The notes beneath the pieces were generated by a model. It was given only the letters and a program-made list of their open reading frames with translations. It was not told the origin of the DNA and made no database searches. Below are positions 53,889 through 63,031 of a DNA stretch of 64,000 bases, piece by piece. The stretch is taken from assembly GCF_041908905.1 (NCBI RefSeq), contig NZ_JAYREK010000002.1, forward strand, positions 245,922 to 309,921, read 5' to 3'. Numbering within the stretch: the stretch's first letter is position 1; each line of letters starts with the position of its first letter. The stretch is from Zoogloea sp041908905 (GTDB taxonomy: Bacteria; Pseudomonadota; Gammaproteobacteria; Burkholderiales; Rhodocyclaceae). The translations under genes and the position numbers were made by a program.

Positions 53889-53981
53889 ATGCCCATCCGC
53901 CTCCCCTGCTCCCACCGCCACGGCCCGGCAACACCGGCCCAACGGGCAACCGCCCACCGCAGCCGGGAGCGCGCCCGATGA
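53889..53981 (+). CDS. Possible 30-residue leader peptide ahead of the helicase gene
   Basis: An ATG with a good AAGGA site 7 bases upstream opens a 30-codon frame encoding a very basic peptide (ten Arg and five His, start MPIRLPCSHRHG). Its TGA overlaps the helicase ATG (ATGA), the usual layout for translational coupling. It starts only 17 bp after the LexA-type box. It may be a leader controlling helicase translation, or an accidental short frame; the helicase ATG has only a weak ribosome-binding site of its own (CGGGAG 12 bases before). Confidence 0.4.
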   Translation: MPIRLPCSHRHGPATPAQRATAHRSRERAR

Positions 53982-56077
53982 ACGACCGCGCCCCACTCCT
54001 CACCCCGGCAGCCCCGCCCGATTACCTCGCCGGCCTCAACGCCACCCAACTCGACGCTGCGCTGCACGGCACCGTCCCCCACACAAACGCCGGTCCGCTG
54101 CTGGTCATCGCCGGCGCCGGCTCGGGCAAGACCAACACCCTGGCCCACCGGGTCGCCCATCTCCTCGCCCAGGGGGCCGACCCCGGCCAGATCCTGCTGC
54201 TCACCTTCTCACGTCGCGCCGCCGACGAGATGATCCGTCGCGTCCAGCGCATCACCGCCCGGGTCTCGCCCCGCCACGCCCGGCTCGCCCAGGCCGGCTT
54301 TCCCTACGCCGGCACCTTCCACAGCGTGGGCGCGCGCCTGCTGCGCGAGTTTGCGGGCCGCATCGGTCTCGACCCGGCCTTCACGATCCACGACCGCGAG
54401 GACTCCGGCGACCTCATGAACCTCGTCCGCCACGAGCGCGGCCTGTCCGCCAAGGGCAAGCGGTTTCCGCTCAAAGGCACCTGCCTGGCCATCTACTCGG
54501 CCGCGGTCAACACCCAGGCCTCCCTCACCGAGGTCCTGCAGACCCGCTTTCCCTGGTGTGCCGGCTGGGCCGCCGAGCTGCGCGAACTCTTCCTCGGCTA
54601 CGTCGAGGCCAAACAGGCCCAGCAGGTGCTCGACTACGACGACCTGCTCCTCTACTGGTCCCAGATGCTCGCCGAACCCGAGCTCGCCCGCGAGGTGGGC
54701 GGCCGCTTCAGCCACATCCTGGTGGACGAGTTCCAGGACACCAACCGCCTCCAGGCCGGCCTGCTGCTGGCCCTGCGGCCCGACGGGCGCGGCCTCACCG
54801 TGGTGGGTGACGACGCCCAGTCGATCTACAGCTTCCGCGGCGCCACGGTGCGCAACATCCTCGACTTTCCGGGCCAGTTCGACCCGCCCGCCCGGCGCAT
54901 CACCCTCGATCGCAACTACCGCTCCACCCAGCCCATCCTCGCTGCCGCCAACGCCGTTATCGCCCAGGCCCGGGAGCGCTTCAGCAAGGATCTCTGGAGC
55001 GAGCGTATGTCCGGCGAAAAACCCCGCTTGGTATCGCTGCGCGACGAGGCCGACCAGGCCGCCTGGGTGGTGGATCAGGTGCTCGCCCGGCGGGAAGCCG
55101 GACTCAGGCTCAAGGCCCAGGCGGTGCTGTTCCGCGCCGCCCACCACAGCATGCGCCTCGAGATCGAGCTCACCCGGCGCAACGTCCCCTTCGTGAAGTT
55201 CGGCGGCCTCAAGTTTCTGGAGGCCGCCCATGTCAAGGACCTGCTGGCCATCCTGCGCTGGACGCAAAACCCCCGCGACCGCGTGGCCGGCTTCCGGGCC
55301 ATCCAGCTGCTGCCCGGCCTCGGCCCCAAGACCGCCGGCCGCATCCTCGACAACCTCCAGTCTGCCCCGCCCGGCTGCCTGCTGCTGGCCGAACAACCCG
55401 TGCCCGAAAGCAGCCGCGGCGCCTGGCAGGCCTTTGCCGGGCTGCTCGAAAGCCTGCGTGCCAGCACCACCTGGCCGGCCCCCATCGAGCACCTCGCCCA
55501 GTGGTACGAAGGCGAGATGGAACGCCTCTTCGACGACGCCCCGGTACGCCAGGCCGATATCCAGCAGCTGGCCCGCATCGCCGCCACCTACCCGAACCTC
55601 GAGCGCTTCCTCACCGAACTCACCCTCGATCCGCCGGACGCCACCAGCGACGAGTCGGGCGCACCGCTCCTCGACGAGGACTACCTGATCCTCTCCACCA
55701 TCCACTCGGCCAAGGGCCGTGAATGGCCGGCGGTGTCACTGCTCAACGCCGTGGACGGCTGCCTGCCCTCAGACCTGGCCACCGGCAGCGAGCACGAGAT
55801 CGAAGAAGAAATGCGCCTGCTCTACGTGGCCATGACCCGCGCCAAGGACCACCTGGACCTGCTGGTGCCCCAGCGCTTTTACGTCACCGGCCAGGCCGCC
55901 ACCGGCGACCGCCACGTCCATGCCAGCCGGACCCGCTTCATCCCCAATCGCCTGCTCGGGTATTTCGACCAGCTGAGCTGGCCACCCGCCGAGCCTACCC
56001 AAACGGCCCCTCCAGCAGACGGCGCGCGGCAGAACGCGATCGATCTCGCCGCCCGGATGCGGGCAATGTGGGAATGA
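53978..56077 (+). CDS. UvrD/Rep family ATP-dependent DNA helicase
   Basis: 699 residues, superfamily 1A. Walker A GAGSGKT (46-52), motif Ia LLTFSRRAADEM, TFHS, motif II VDEFQDTNRLQ, motif III GDDAQSIYSFRGA, motif IV DRNYRST, motif V TIHSAKGREWPAV and motif VI LLYVAMTRAKDHL are all intact. It differs from canonical UvrD and Rep in its N-terminus and shorter 2B domain, so it is one of the additional UvrD-like helicases found in beta- and gammaproteobacteria. The LexA-type box upstream suggests DNA-damage induction. Convergent with rlmA. Confidence 0.94.
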   Translation: MNDRAPLLTPAAPPDYLAGLNATQLDAALHGTVPHTNAGPLLVIAGAGSGKTNTLAHRVAHLLAQGADPGQILLLTFSRRAADEMIRRVQRITARVSPRHARLAQAGFPYAGTFHSVGARLLREFAGRIGLDPAFTIHDREDSGDLMNLVRHERGLSAKGKRFPLKGTCLAIYSAAVNTQASLTEVLQTRFPWCAGWAAELRELFLGYVEAKQAQQVLDYDDLLLYWSQMLAEPELAREVGGRFSHILVDEFQDTNRLQAGLLLALRPDGRGLTVVGDDAQSIYSFRGATVRNILDFPGQFDPPARRITLDRNYRSTQPILAAANAVIAQARERFSKDLWSERMSGEKPRLVSLRDEADQAAWVVDQVLARREAGLRLKAQAVLFRAAHHSMRLEIELTRRNVPFVKFGGLKFLEAAHVKDLLAILRWTQNPRDRVAGFRAIQLLPGLGPKTAGRILDNLQSAPPGCLLLAEQPVPESSRGAWQAFAGLLESLRASTTWPAPIEHLAQWYEGEMERLFDDAPVRQADIQQLARIAATYPNLERFLTELTLDPPDATSDESGAPLLDEDYLILSTIHSAKGREWPAVSLLNAVDGCLPSDLATGSEHEIEEEMRLLYVAMTRAKDHLDLLVPQRFYVTGQAATGDRHVHASRTRFIPNRLLGYFDQLSWPPAEPTQTAPPADGARQNAIDLAARMRAMWE

Positions 56078-56217
56078 AGCCAAACCTGCGACGGCCCCCC
56101 CCACCGGGCACGGCAAGGTCAGTGCGGCGCGGCCAGAGGGCTGCCAGCCAGCCGCCTTACCGAGGGCATGCGCGGGAAGATCTCCCCGGGCCCACGGCCG
56201 CGCCGGCTCACCCAACC

Positions 56218-57081
56218 TCATGCCTCGCCGCCTCCCGCAGCCGCGCGCCGCCAGCGCGTCAGGCGCACATCCACGGTGAGCGACAAGGCCGTCAGCGCCG
56301 CCGCCTTCGCCCGCCCCTCGGCGCTGGCCCGGTAAAGGTGGGGCGTCATCGTCAGCAGGTCGGCGATCACCGCGGCCCCGGCCAGCTCAAGCGTATAGGT
56401 GAGACTCTCACCGGGCAGCGCCTCGAAGCCCGCCGGAACAGACGCCTCCGCAGGCCGCTCGGGTTTCAGTTGCGGGTAGATGATTTCCCGCAGCTCGCGC
56501 AGGTGATCGGGCCCAGCATCCACCTGCAGCAGCTCGCCGCCGGGCCTGAGCACCCGGGCGAACTCGGCATATACCGGAAAACCGAACATGCACAGCACCC
56601 GGTCGAGGCTGGCAGGCAGCGCCGGCAGGTTGGCGTTGCTGCCGACGACCCAGCAGGGCCGCTTGTCCTGCTTTGCCGCGGCCAACACCGCCCATTTCGA
56701 GATGTCGAGGCCCAGCAGGGCCAGGTCGTGCGTCTCCCCCGCTGCCGCCGCCAGCTCGCGCAGGTAGTAACCCTCGCCACAGCCGGCATCCAGGCAGGCC
56801 GCGGCCCGGCCGGCGGGCAGGCCGACCAGCACGGCGCGGCTCACCAGCGCAGCAATCGGCCGGTAGAAACCCGCGTTCAGGTAGCGCCGCCGGGCGGCCA
56901 CCATCTCCTTGCTGTCCCCCGGATCTCGGGAGCGCTTTTGCTGGACCGGCAACAGATGGGTGTAGCCCTGGGCGGAGATGTCGAAGCTGTGGCCTGCAGC
57001 GCAGCGCCAGCTCGTGCCCTGACGCAGCAGGGGGTCGCCATCGAGCGGGCAGGCCAGGGCCTGGAAGGCGGTAATGCCCAT
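56218..57081 (-). CDS. rlmA: 23S rRNA (guanine-N1)-methyltransferase, RlmA type
   Basis: 287 residues. The N-terminal zinc-ribbon region is followed by LLPVQQKRSRDPGDSKEMVAARR, the RlmA signature, and an S-adenosylmethionine-binding domain (CLDAGCGEGYYLREL, LLGLDISKWAV). E. coli RlmA methylates G745 of 23S rRNA. Here the zinc site aligns as C11, D14, C27 and H31: the second cysteine is replaced by aspartate, an unusual change. The ATG at 57081 begins 4 bp after the DsbA-family gene. Confidence 0.9.
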   Translation of the reverse strand: MGITAFQALACPLDGDPLLRQGTSWRCAAGHSFDISAQGYTHLLPVQQKRSRDPGDSKEMVAARRRYLNAGFYRPIAALVSRAVLVGLPAGRAAACLDAGCGEGYYLRELAAAAGETHDLALLGLDISKWAVLAAAKQDKRPCWVVGSNANLPALPASLDRVLCMFGFPVYAEFARVLRPGGELLQVDAGPDHLRELREIIYPQLKPERPAEASVPAGFEALPGESLTYTLELAGAAVIADLLTMTPHLYRASAEGRAKAAALTALSLTVDVRLTRWRRAAAGGGEA

Positions 57082-57085
57082 CGTC

Positions 57086-57727
57086 TCAAGCCTTCCAGCA
57101 GTGCCGGATGGCCTCGGCCAGCACGGCCGGGTCTTCGGCGCCCACGACGGCATGGCGGCGGTCGAAGATGAAAGTCGGCACCGAAGTCACCCCCAGGGCC
57201 CGTACAGCCCGCTCCTCGGCCAGCACCTCTTCGCGCCCCTGCTCCGACGACAGCCACGTCGCCACCGCCCCGGCGTCGTAGCCCGCCTCGGCGGCGACCC
57301 GGCCCAGCACGGCGCGGTCTCCCACGTTATCGCCCCGCTGGAACTGGGCGACGAACAAGCCTTCGACCAGCCTCTCGGCATCACCCTGTTGCTGGGCCCA
57401 ATACACCAGCCGATGGGCATCCAGCGTATTGGCACGCACCTGGATCTTCTCGAAGGCGTAATCCAGCCCGTGGGCCCGGCCCGCCTCGCGAATGCGCGCG
57501 AAGATCGCCTCCACCCGCTCGCGGCCGCCAAACTTGTTGATCAGGAAGGGCAGATAGGGCTCACCTTCGGGCGGCGTGTCCGGGTTGAGGAAGAAGGGCA
57601 GCCAGCGCTTGCGACAGGCAAAACCGGGGGTGTCCTGGCGGACCAGTTCGATGGCCGCCGACAAGCGGCGCAGGCCGATGAAGCACCAGGGGCAGACGAC
57701 GTCGGAGACGATTTCGATGTTCAACAT
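57086..57727 (-). CDS. DsbA-family oxidoreductase (FrnE type)
   Basis: 213 residues. Thioredoxin-fold protein with C12-P-W-C15 in SDVVCPWCFIGLRRL, a helical insertion, and the cis-proline loop GVTSVPTFIFD. No signal peptide, so cytosolic, like FrnE and other 2-hydroxychromene-2-carboxylate-isomerase-like thiol oxidoreductases. Co-transcribed with rlmA (4-bp gap) and divergent from the LysE-type exporter. Confidence 0.92.
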   Translation of the reverse strand: MLNIEIVSDVVCPWCFIGLRRLSAAIELVRQDTPGFACRKRWLPFFLNPDTPPEGEPYLPFLINKFGGRERVEAIFARIREAGRAHGLDYAFEKIQVRANTLDAHRLVYWAQQQGDAERLVEGLFVAQFQRGDNVGDRAVLGRVAAEAGYDAGAVATWLSSEQGREEVLAEERAVRALGVTSVPTFIFDRRHAVVGAEDPAVLAEAIRHCWKA

Positions 57728-57873
57728 GGCAAACAGCGGGCGCAGAGGCCGCCCGACAGGGCTCGGAAACCCGCATTGTTCCCCAATCCGGCCCCGCTGG
57801 CCATGCGCCCGCCGCGGCGCGGGCCGGCCTGGGCGATTGACTCCCCCGCCCCGCCCGCCCAGAATCGGGCGCC

Positions 57874-58497
57874 ATGCCCAGCCTCGACACCCTGCTCGCC
57901 TTCCTCGGGATTTCCGTTCTGATCACCCTGGCCCCCGGCCCCGACAACCTGATGGTCATTGGCCAGAGCCTGGCCCACGGGCGGCGGGCCGGCCTGGCCT
58001 TCGGCCTGGGCTGCGCGGCGGGCTGTGTCACCCACATCGCCTGGGCGACCCTCGGCGTCGCCGCGGTGGTACGCACCTCGCCCGGCCTGTTCCTCGGGCT
58101 CAAGCTGGCCGGTGCGGCCTGGCTGTTGTGGCTGGGCATCCAGGCGCTCCGCAGCGGCGGCACCCTGGCGCCGGCGAGCGGCATGCCGAAGCACCCCTGG
58201 CAGCGGGATCTGGCCCGCGGCTTCGTCGCCAATGCGCTCAACCCCAAGGTGGCGCTGTTCTTCCTGGCCTTCCTGCCCCAGTTTTCCGACCCGGCGCAGG
58301 GCAGCCTGACCCTGCAGATGCTCGCCCTGGGCCTCGTCTTCATCGCCCAGACGATCGTGATCTTCGGCAGCCTGGCCCTCGCCGCCGGCAGCATCGGCGG
58401 ACTGCTGAGCCGCCACCCGCAGCTCGGCCCCTGGATCGACCGCCTGTGCGGCCTGCTCTTCGTCGGGCTCGCGCTGCGGCTGGCGGCGGACGACTGA
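57874..58497 (+). CDS. LysE/RhtB family amino acid exporter
   Basis: 207 residues with about six membrane helices. The family N-terminus ISVLITLAPGPDNLMVIGQSLAHGRRAGLAFGLG, FVANALNPKVALFFLAFLPQF and the final helix pair are recognisable. Members export lysine, threonine, homoserine or other amino acids; the substrate is not predictable. The ATM1-type exporter gene follows after about 70 bp. Confidence 0.93.
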   Translation: MPSLDTLLAFLGISVLITLAPGPDNLMVIGQSLAHGRRAGLAFGLGCAAGCVTHIAWATLGVAAVVRTSPGLFLGLKLAGAAWLLWLGIQALRSGGTLAPASGMPKHPWQRDLARGFVANALNPKVALFFLAFLPQFSDPAQGSLTLQMLALGLVFIAQTIVIFGSLALAAGSIGGLLSRHPQLGPWIDRLCGLLFVGLALRLAADD

Positions 58498-58565
58498 AGG
58501 CCGGCCATCCCACAACCGACTCCTCAGCCGGGCTGAAGCCCGGCCCACAACCCACCCACATCACG

Positions 58566-60380
58566 ATGCGACGCTCCCCTTCCGGCCCTCCCCCCAGCCC
58601 CGCCAACGGCGAACGCCACGACTGGCAGACCATCAAGAAGCTCCTGCCCTACCTGTGGGCCTGGAAGTGGCGGGTGATGTTCGCCCTCGGGTGCCTGATC
58701 TCCGCCAAGTTCGCCAACGTCACGGTACCCTTGATCTTCAAGCAGATCGTGGACGGACTCGACATCTCCCGCGAACAGGCGGTCATCGTCGTGCCGGCGG
58801 CACTGCTGGCGGCCTACGGAGCGCTGCGTTTTTCCACGTCGATGTTCACCGAGCTGCGCGAGATCGTCTTCGCCCGGGTCACCCAGCAGGCCGTGCGGGA
58901 GATCTCGCTGCAGGTGTTCCGCCACCTGCACGCCCTGTCGCTGCGCTTTCACCTCGAACGCCAGACCGGCGGCCTGACCCGCGACATCGAGCGCGGTACC
59001 CGCTCGATCGGCTCGCTGATCAGCTACACGCTGTATTCCATCCTGCCCACGCTGGTGGAGATCAGCCTGGTGATCGGCATCCTGCTGGTGAAGTACGAGC
59101 CGAGCTTCGCGATCATCACCCTCGTCACCCTGAGCCTCTACGTGGTGTTCACCTTCAAGGTCACCAACTGGCGCACCGCATTGCGTCGCCAAGCCAACGA
59201 ACTGGACTCCGCCGCCAACGCCCGCGCCATCGACAGCCTGATCAACTACGAGACGGTGAAGTACTTCAACAACGAAGCCTTCGAAGCCCGCCGCTACGAC
59301 ACCGAGCTGCAGAAGTGGACCGCGGCCCAGATCACCAACCAGAAATCCCTCTCCTATCTCAACATGGGCCAGGCGGCGATCATCGCCGTGGGCGTCACCG
59401 CCATGATGTGGCGGGCCGCACTGGGTGTGGCCGAAGGGCGCATGACCCTCGGCGACCTGGTCCTCGTCAATGCCTTCCTGATCCAGCTCTACGTGCCGCT
59501 CAACTTCCTGGGCGTGCTGTACCGCGAGATCCGCCAGTCCCTCACCGACATCGAACGCATGTTCGGCCTGATGGGCACCCACCGGGAGGTTGCCGACGCC
59601 ACCGGCGCCGCCCAGCTCGCCCGGGGCCCCGCCGAGGTGCGCTTCGAGCGCGTGGGCTTCGCCTACGAACCGAGCCGGCCCATCCTCCACGACGTGGATT
59701 TCACGATTCCGGCGGGCGCCACGGTGGCGGTGGTCGGCCACTCGGGCTCCGGCAAGTCCACCCTCGCGCGGCTGCTGTTCCGCTTCTACGACGTGCAGGC
59801 CGGCGCCGTGCGGGTCAACGGCCACGACATCCGCGACCTCGGGCAGGACAGCCTCCGCGCGGCGATCGGCATCGTCCCCCAGGACACCGTGCTCTTCAAC
59901 GACACCCTGTTCTACAACATCCAGTACGGCCGCCCGGAGGCCAGCCGCGAGGAGGTCGAGGCCGCCGCCCGCGCCGCCCAGCTCGAAGACTTCATCGCCC
60001 GCCTGCCCGAAGGCTGGCAGACCCGCGTCGGCGAGCGCGGCCTCAAGCTGTCGGGGGGCGAGAAGCAGCGCGTGGCGATCGCCCGCACCCTGCTCAAGAA
60101 CCCCGACATCCTGATCTTCGACGAGGCCACTTCGGCCCTCGACTCCCGCACCGAAAAAGCCATCCAGGCCCAGCTCGACGCCGCCGCCCGCGGCCGCACC
60201 ACGCTGGTCATCGCCCACCGCCTGTCCACGGTGATGAACGCCGACGAGATCATCGTGCTCGACCAGGGCCGCATCATCGAGCGCGGCACCCACGCCGAGC
60301 TGCTCAACCGCGGCGGCGCCTATGCCCAGATGTGGGCCCTGCAGTTGGAAGAGCGGGAGGCGGAGGACGCCCCCGCCTGA
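58566..60380 (+). CDS. Atm1-type ABC exporter (fused membrane and ATPase domains)
   Basis: 604 residues. Six membrane helices (about 25-310) contain SLRFHLERQTGGLTRDIERG and the NYETVKYFNNEAFEARRYD segment diagnostic of Atm1/HMT1-like half-transporters. The ATPase domain has Walker A GHSGSGKST, Q loop IVPQDTVLFNDT, signature LSGGEKQR and Walker B ILIFDEATSALD. In Atm1 homologues the substrate is a glutathione-linked sulfur or metal compound, which would fit the frmA/fghA glutathione genes nearby only loosely. The ATG at 58566 is chosen as the family N-terminus. Confidence 0.93.
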   Translation: MRRSPSGPPPSPANGERHDWQTIKKLLPYLWAWKWRVMFALGCLISAKFANVTVPLIFKQIVDGLDISREQAVIVVPAALLAAYGALRFSTSMFTELREIVFARVTQQAVREISLQVFRHLHALSLRFHLERQTGGLTRDIERGTRSIGSLISYTLYSILPTLVEISLVIGILLVKYEPSFAIITLVTLSLYVVFTFKVTNWRTALRRQANELDSAANARAIDSLINYETVKYFNNEAFEARRYDTELQKWTAAQITNQKSLSYLNMGQAAIIAVGVTAMMWRAALGVAEGRMTLGDLVLVNAFLIQLYVPLNFLGVLYREIRQSLTDIERMFGLMGTHREVADATGAAQLARGPAEVRFERVGFAYEPSRPILHDVDFTIPAGATVAVVGHSGSGKSTLARLLFRFYDVQAGAVRVNGHDIRDLGQDSLRAAIGIVPQDTVLFNDTLFYNIQYGRPEASREEVEAAARAAQLEDFIARLPEGWQTRVGERGLKLSGGEKQRVAIARTLLKNPDILIFDEATSALDSRTEKAIQAQLDAAARGRTTLVIAHRLSTVMNADEIIVLDQGRIIERGTHAELLNRGGAYAQMWALQLEEREAEDAPA

Positions 60381-60473
60381 GGCAGCGGAGCCGGCCTCCC
60401 GAGCCGTCGAAGAACCGCCACGACGGCGCCGCTGGGTTTATGCTTTCACCAAACAAGAAAGCGAGGCTGCCCC

Positions 60474-62894
60474 ATGCTCACACCGCTGCCGCCGGAACAG
60501 CTCTACGCCACCTGCGACCCGGCTTCCCTCGGTTTTGCGAACACCGACGAGCTCCCCGAACTCAACGCCGCGCTGATCCACCCCCGGGCGGTCAACGCGA
60601 TGCATCTGGGGCTGGACATCCCCCACGCGGGCTACAACCTGTTCGTGCTCGGCGAGACCGGCAGCGGTCGCCACGCCATCATCAGCCAGCTGCTCGAGGC
60701 CGAGCGCAAGCACGGCGAACCGCCGGCCGACTGGTGTTACGTGAATGACTTCGCCAACCCGACCCGCCCGAACCTGCTGCGCCTGCCGGGCGGGCGGGGC
60801 GCCCGGCTGCGGGACGACATGCAGCATTTCGTCGAGGAGCTGATCCCGGCCATCTCGGCGGTCTTCGAGAGCGACGAATACCGCAGCCGCATCGACGCCA
60901 TCCAGGAAGAAGAAAAGCGCCGCGAGGAAGCCGCCTTGCACGAACTCGGCCACGCCGCGGGCGAACTGGAGGTCGCCTTCCTGCGCACGCCCCACGGCTT
61001 CGCCTTCGTGCCCATGAAGAGCGCCGAGGCCACCATGTCCCAGGAGGAGTTCGAGCAGCTCCCCGAAGCGCGCCAGCTTGAGCTGACTGGCCACATCAAG
61101 GCCATGCACGAACGGCTGCACAAGCTGCTCAACGACTTCCCCCGCTGGCGCCGCGAGATGCAGAACCGTGTCAAGGAGGCCGGCGGCGAGGCCCTCCGTA
61201 CCACGGTCACCCACCTCATCGAAGACCTCAAGCCCGCCTACGCCGACCTGCCGGAGGTCGGCGCCTACCTCGAAGCCACCCTGCAGGACATCATCGAGAG
61301 CGGGGAATCCCTGCGCGAGAGCGTCCACAACGAGGACGACACCGAAACGACCACCTACTCCGGTTCGATCTCGGTGCAGCGTTACCTGGTCAACCTCCTC
61401 GTCGAGAACCCGCCGGATGGCGGCCGGCCGGTGGTCTACGAAGACCACCCGACCCTGCAGAACCTGGTCGGGCGCATCGAACACGTGGTGCACATGGGCA
61501 CCCTGATGAGCAACTTCACGCTGATCCGCGCCGGCGCACTGCATCGCGCCAACGGCGGCTTCCTCGTCCTCGACGCGGTCAAGGTGCTCTCCCAGCCCTA
61601 CGCCTGGGAGGGGCTGAAGCGCTGCCTGCGCGCCGGCGAAGTGCGGATCGAATCGCTCTCCGACCTGATCGGCCTGACCAGCACCGTCCAGATCGAACCC
61701 GCGCCGATGCCCCTCGAGCTGAAGGTGGTGCTGATCGGCGAGCGTCTGGTTTATTACCTCCTCAGCCAGTACGACCCCGAGTTTCCGGCCCTGTTCAAGA
61801 TCAACGCCGACATGGAGAGCGAGATCCCCCGCTCCACCGAGAACACCGCCGCCTATGCCCGGCTGATCGCCACCCTGGCTAGCCGCGCCGGGCTTCCGCC
61901 GCTCACCGCAGCCGCGGTCGCCCGGCTCATCGAGCACGCCTCCCGTCTGGCCAGCGACTCCCAGCGCCTCGTCACCCGCACCCAGCCGCTGGACGACCTG
62001 CTCCACGAAGCCGCGCATTTCGCCACCACCGCTGCAGCAGCGCGGATCGACGTCGAACACATCGAAACCGCCCTGGCAGCCCAACGGCAGCGCCACGAAC
62101 GCATCCGCGAGCGCTACCGGGACGAGATCCTGCGCGGCACCCTGCTGGTGGACACCGCCGGCAGCCACGTCGGTCAGGTCAATGGGCTGGCCGTCGTGGA
62201 GCTCGGCGACAGCCGCTTCGCCCACCCGGTGCGCATCACCGCCACCGCCCGGATCGGCGATGGCGAAGTCATCGACATCGAGCGCGAAGTCAAGCTCGGC
62301 GGGCCGATCCACTCCAAGGGTGTACTGATTCTGTCGTCCTTCGTGGCCTCCCGTTTCGGCGCCCGCATGCCGCTGTCCCTGCGGGCGAGCCTGGTGTTCG
62401 AGCAATCCTATGGCGGCGTGGAAGGCGACAGCGCATCCCTGGCCGAACTTACCGCGCTCCTTTCCGCCATTGCGCACGTGCCCCTGCGCCAGTCACTGGC
62501 GGTCAGCGGGTCGGTGAATCAGTTCGGCATGGTGCAGGCGGTCGGAGGGATCAACGAAAAGATCGAAGGCTTTTTCGATATCTGCGCAGCCCGTGGCCTG
62601 TCGGGAGAGCAAGGCGTCTTGATCCCGACGGCCAACCTGACAGACCTGATGCTGCAACGGGAAGTGCTTGATGCCGTCCGCGCCGGCCAATTCCATATCT
62701 GGGCTGTCAGCACGGTGGATGATGCCCTTGAACTGCTCACCGGGCTGCCGGCCGGGACACCCACCGAGCAAGGCGAGATACCCGCCGGCACTTTCAATGC
62801 CAGCGTTGCGGCAGGCCTTGCCCGGCTGGCAAAGCTACGGCGCGAATTTGCGGCACCCAACCAACATACCGCCTCCAGATCGAAGGGCCACTGA
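60474..62894 (+). CDS. Lon-family ATP-dependent protease (LonB/LonH, YcbZ-like)
   Basis: 806 residues. The N-terminal AAA region has a nucleotide-binding loop GETGSGRH (60-67), in which Arg replaces the usual Lys. A long coiled-coil insertion follows (about 130-250). The second ATPase part includes RANGGFLVLDAVKVL, and the C-terminal protease domain has the Ser-Lys dyad S653 (EGDSAS) and K696 (GGINEKIEG); the spacing of 43 equals that in E. coli Lon. This is the AAA_32-type Lon homologue group typified by YcbZ. An upstream GAGG serves the ATG at 60474. Confidence 0.92.
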   Translation: MLTPLPPEQLYATCDPASLGFANTDELPELNAALIHPRAVNAMHLGLDIPHAGYNLFVLGETGSGRHAIISQLLEAERKHGEPPADWCYVNDFANPTRPNLLRLPGGRGARLRDDMQHFVEELIPAISAVFESDEYRSRIDAIQEEEKRREEAALHELGHAAGELEVAFLRTPHGFAFVPMKSAEATMSQEEFEQLPEARQLELTGHIKAMHERLHKLLNDFPRWRREMQNRVKEAGGEALRTTVTHLIEDLKPAYADLPEVGAYLEATLQDIIESGESLRESVHNEDDTETTTYSGSISVQRYLVNLLVENPPDGGRPVVYEDHPTLQNLVGRIEHVVHMGTLMSNFTLIRAGALHRANGGFLVLDAVKVLSQPYAWEGLKRCLRAGEVRIESLSDLIGLTSTVQIEPAPMPLELKVVLIGERLVYYLLSQYDPEFPALFKINADMESEIPRSTENTAAYARLIATLASRAGLPPLTAAAVARLIEHASRLASDSQRLVTRTQPLDDLLHEAAHFATTAAAARIDVEHIETALAAQRQRHERIRERYRDEILRGTLLVDTAGSHVGQVNGLAVVELGDSRFAHPVRITATARIGDGEVIDIEREVKLGGPIHSKGVLILSSFVASRFGARMPLSLRASLVFEQSYGGVEGDSASLAELTALLSAIAHVPLRQSLAVSGSVNQFGMVQAVGGINEKIEGFFDICAARGLSGEQGVLIPTANLTDLMLQREVLDAVRAGQFHIWAVSTVDDALELLTGLPAGTPTEQGEIPAGTFNASVAAGLARLAKLRREFAAPNQHTASRSKGH

Positions 62895-63031
62895 GCACGA
62901 TCGCGCGTTCACCATGAGCGGCACATTCATTCACGAACATGCAGCACCGAACGCAGCGGAGGCTCTGCCTACGGCGCGCCCTCCTTGGCAACCCGGTAAA
63001 TCGATAGAACGCACCGCTGCTGTAGCGGCAG

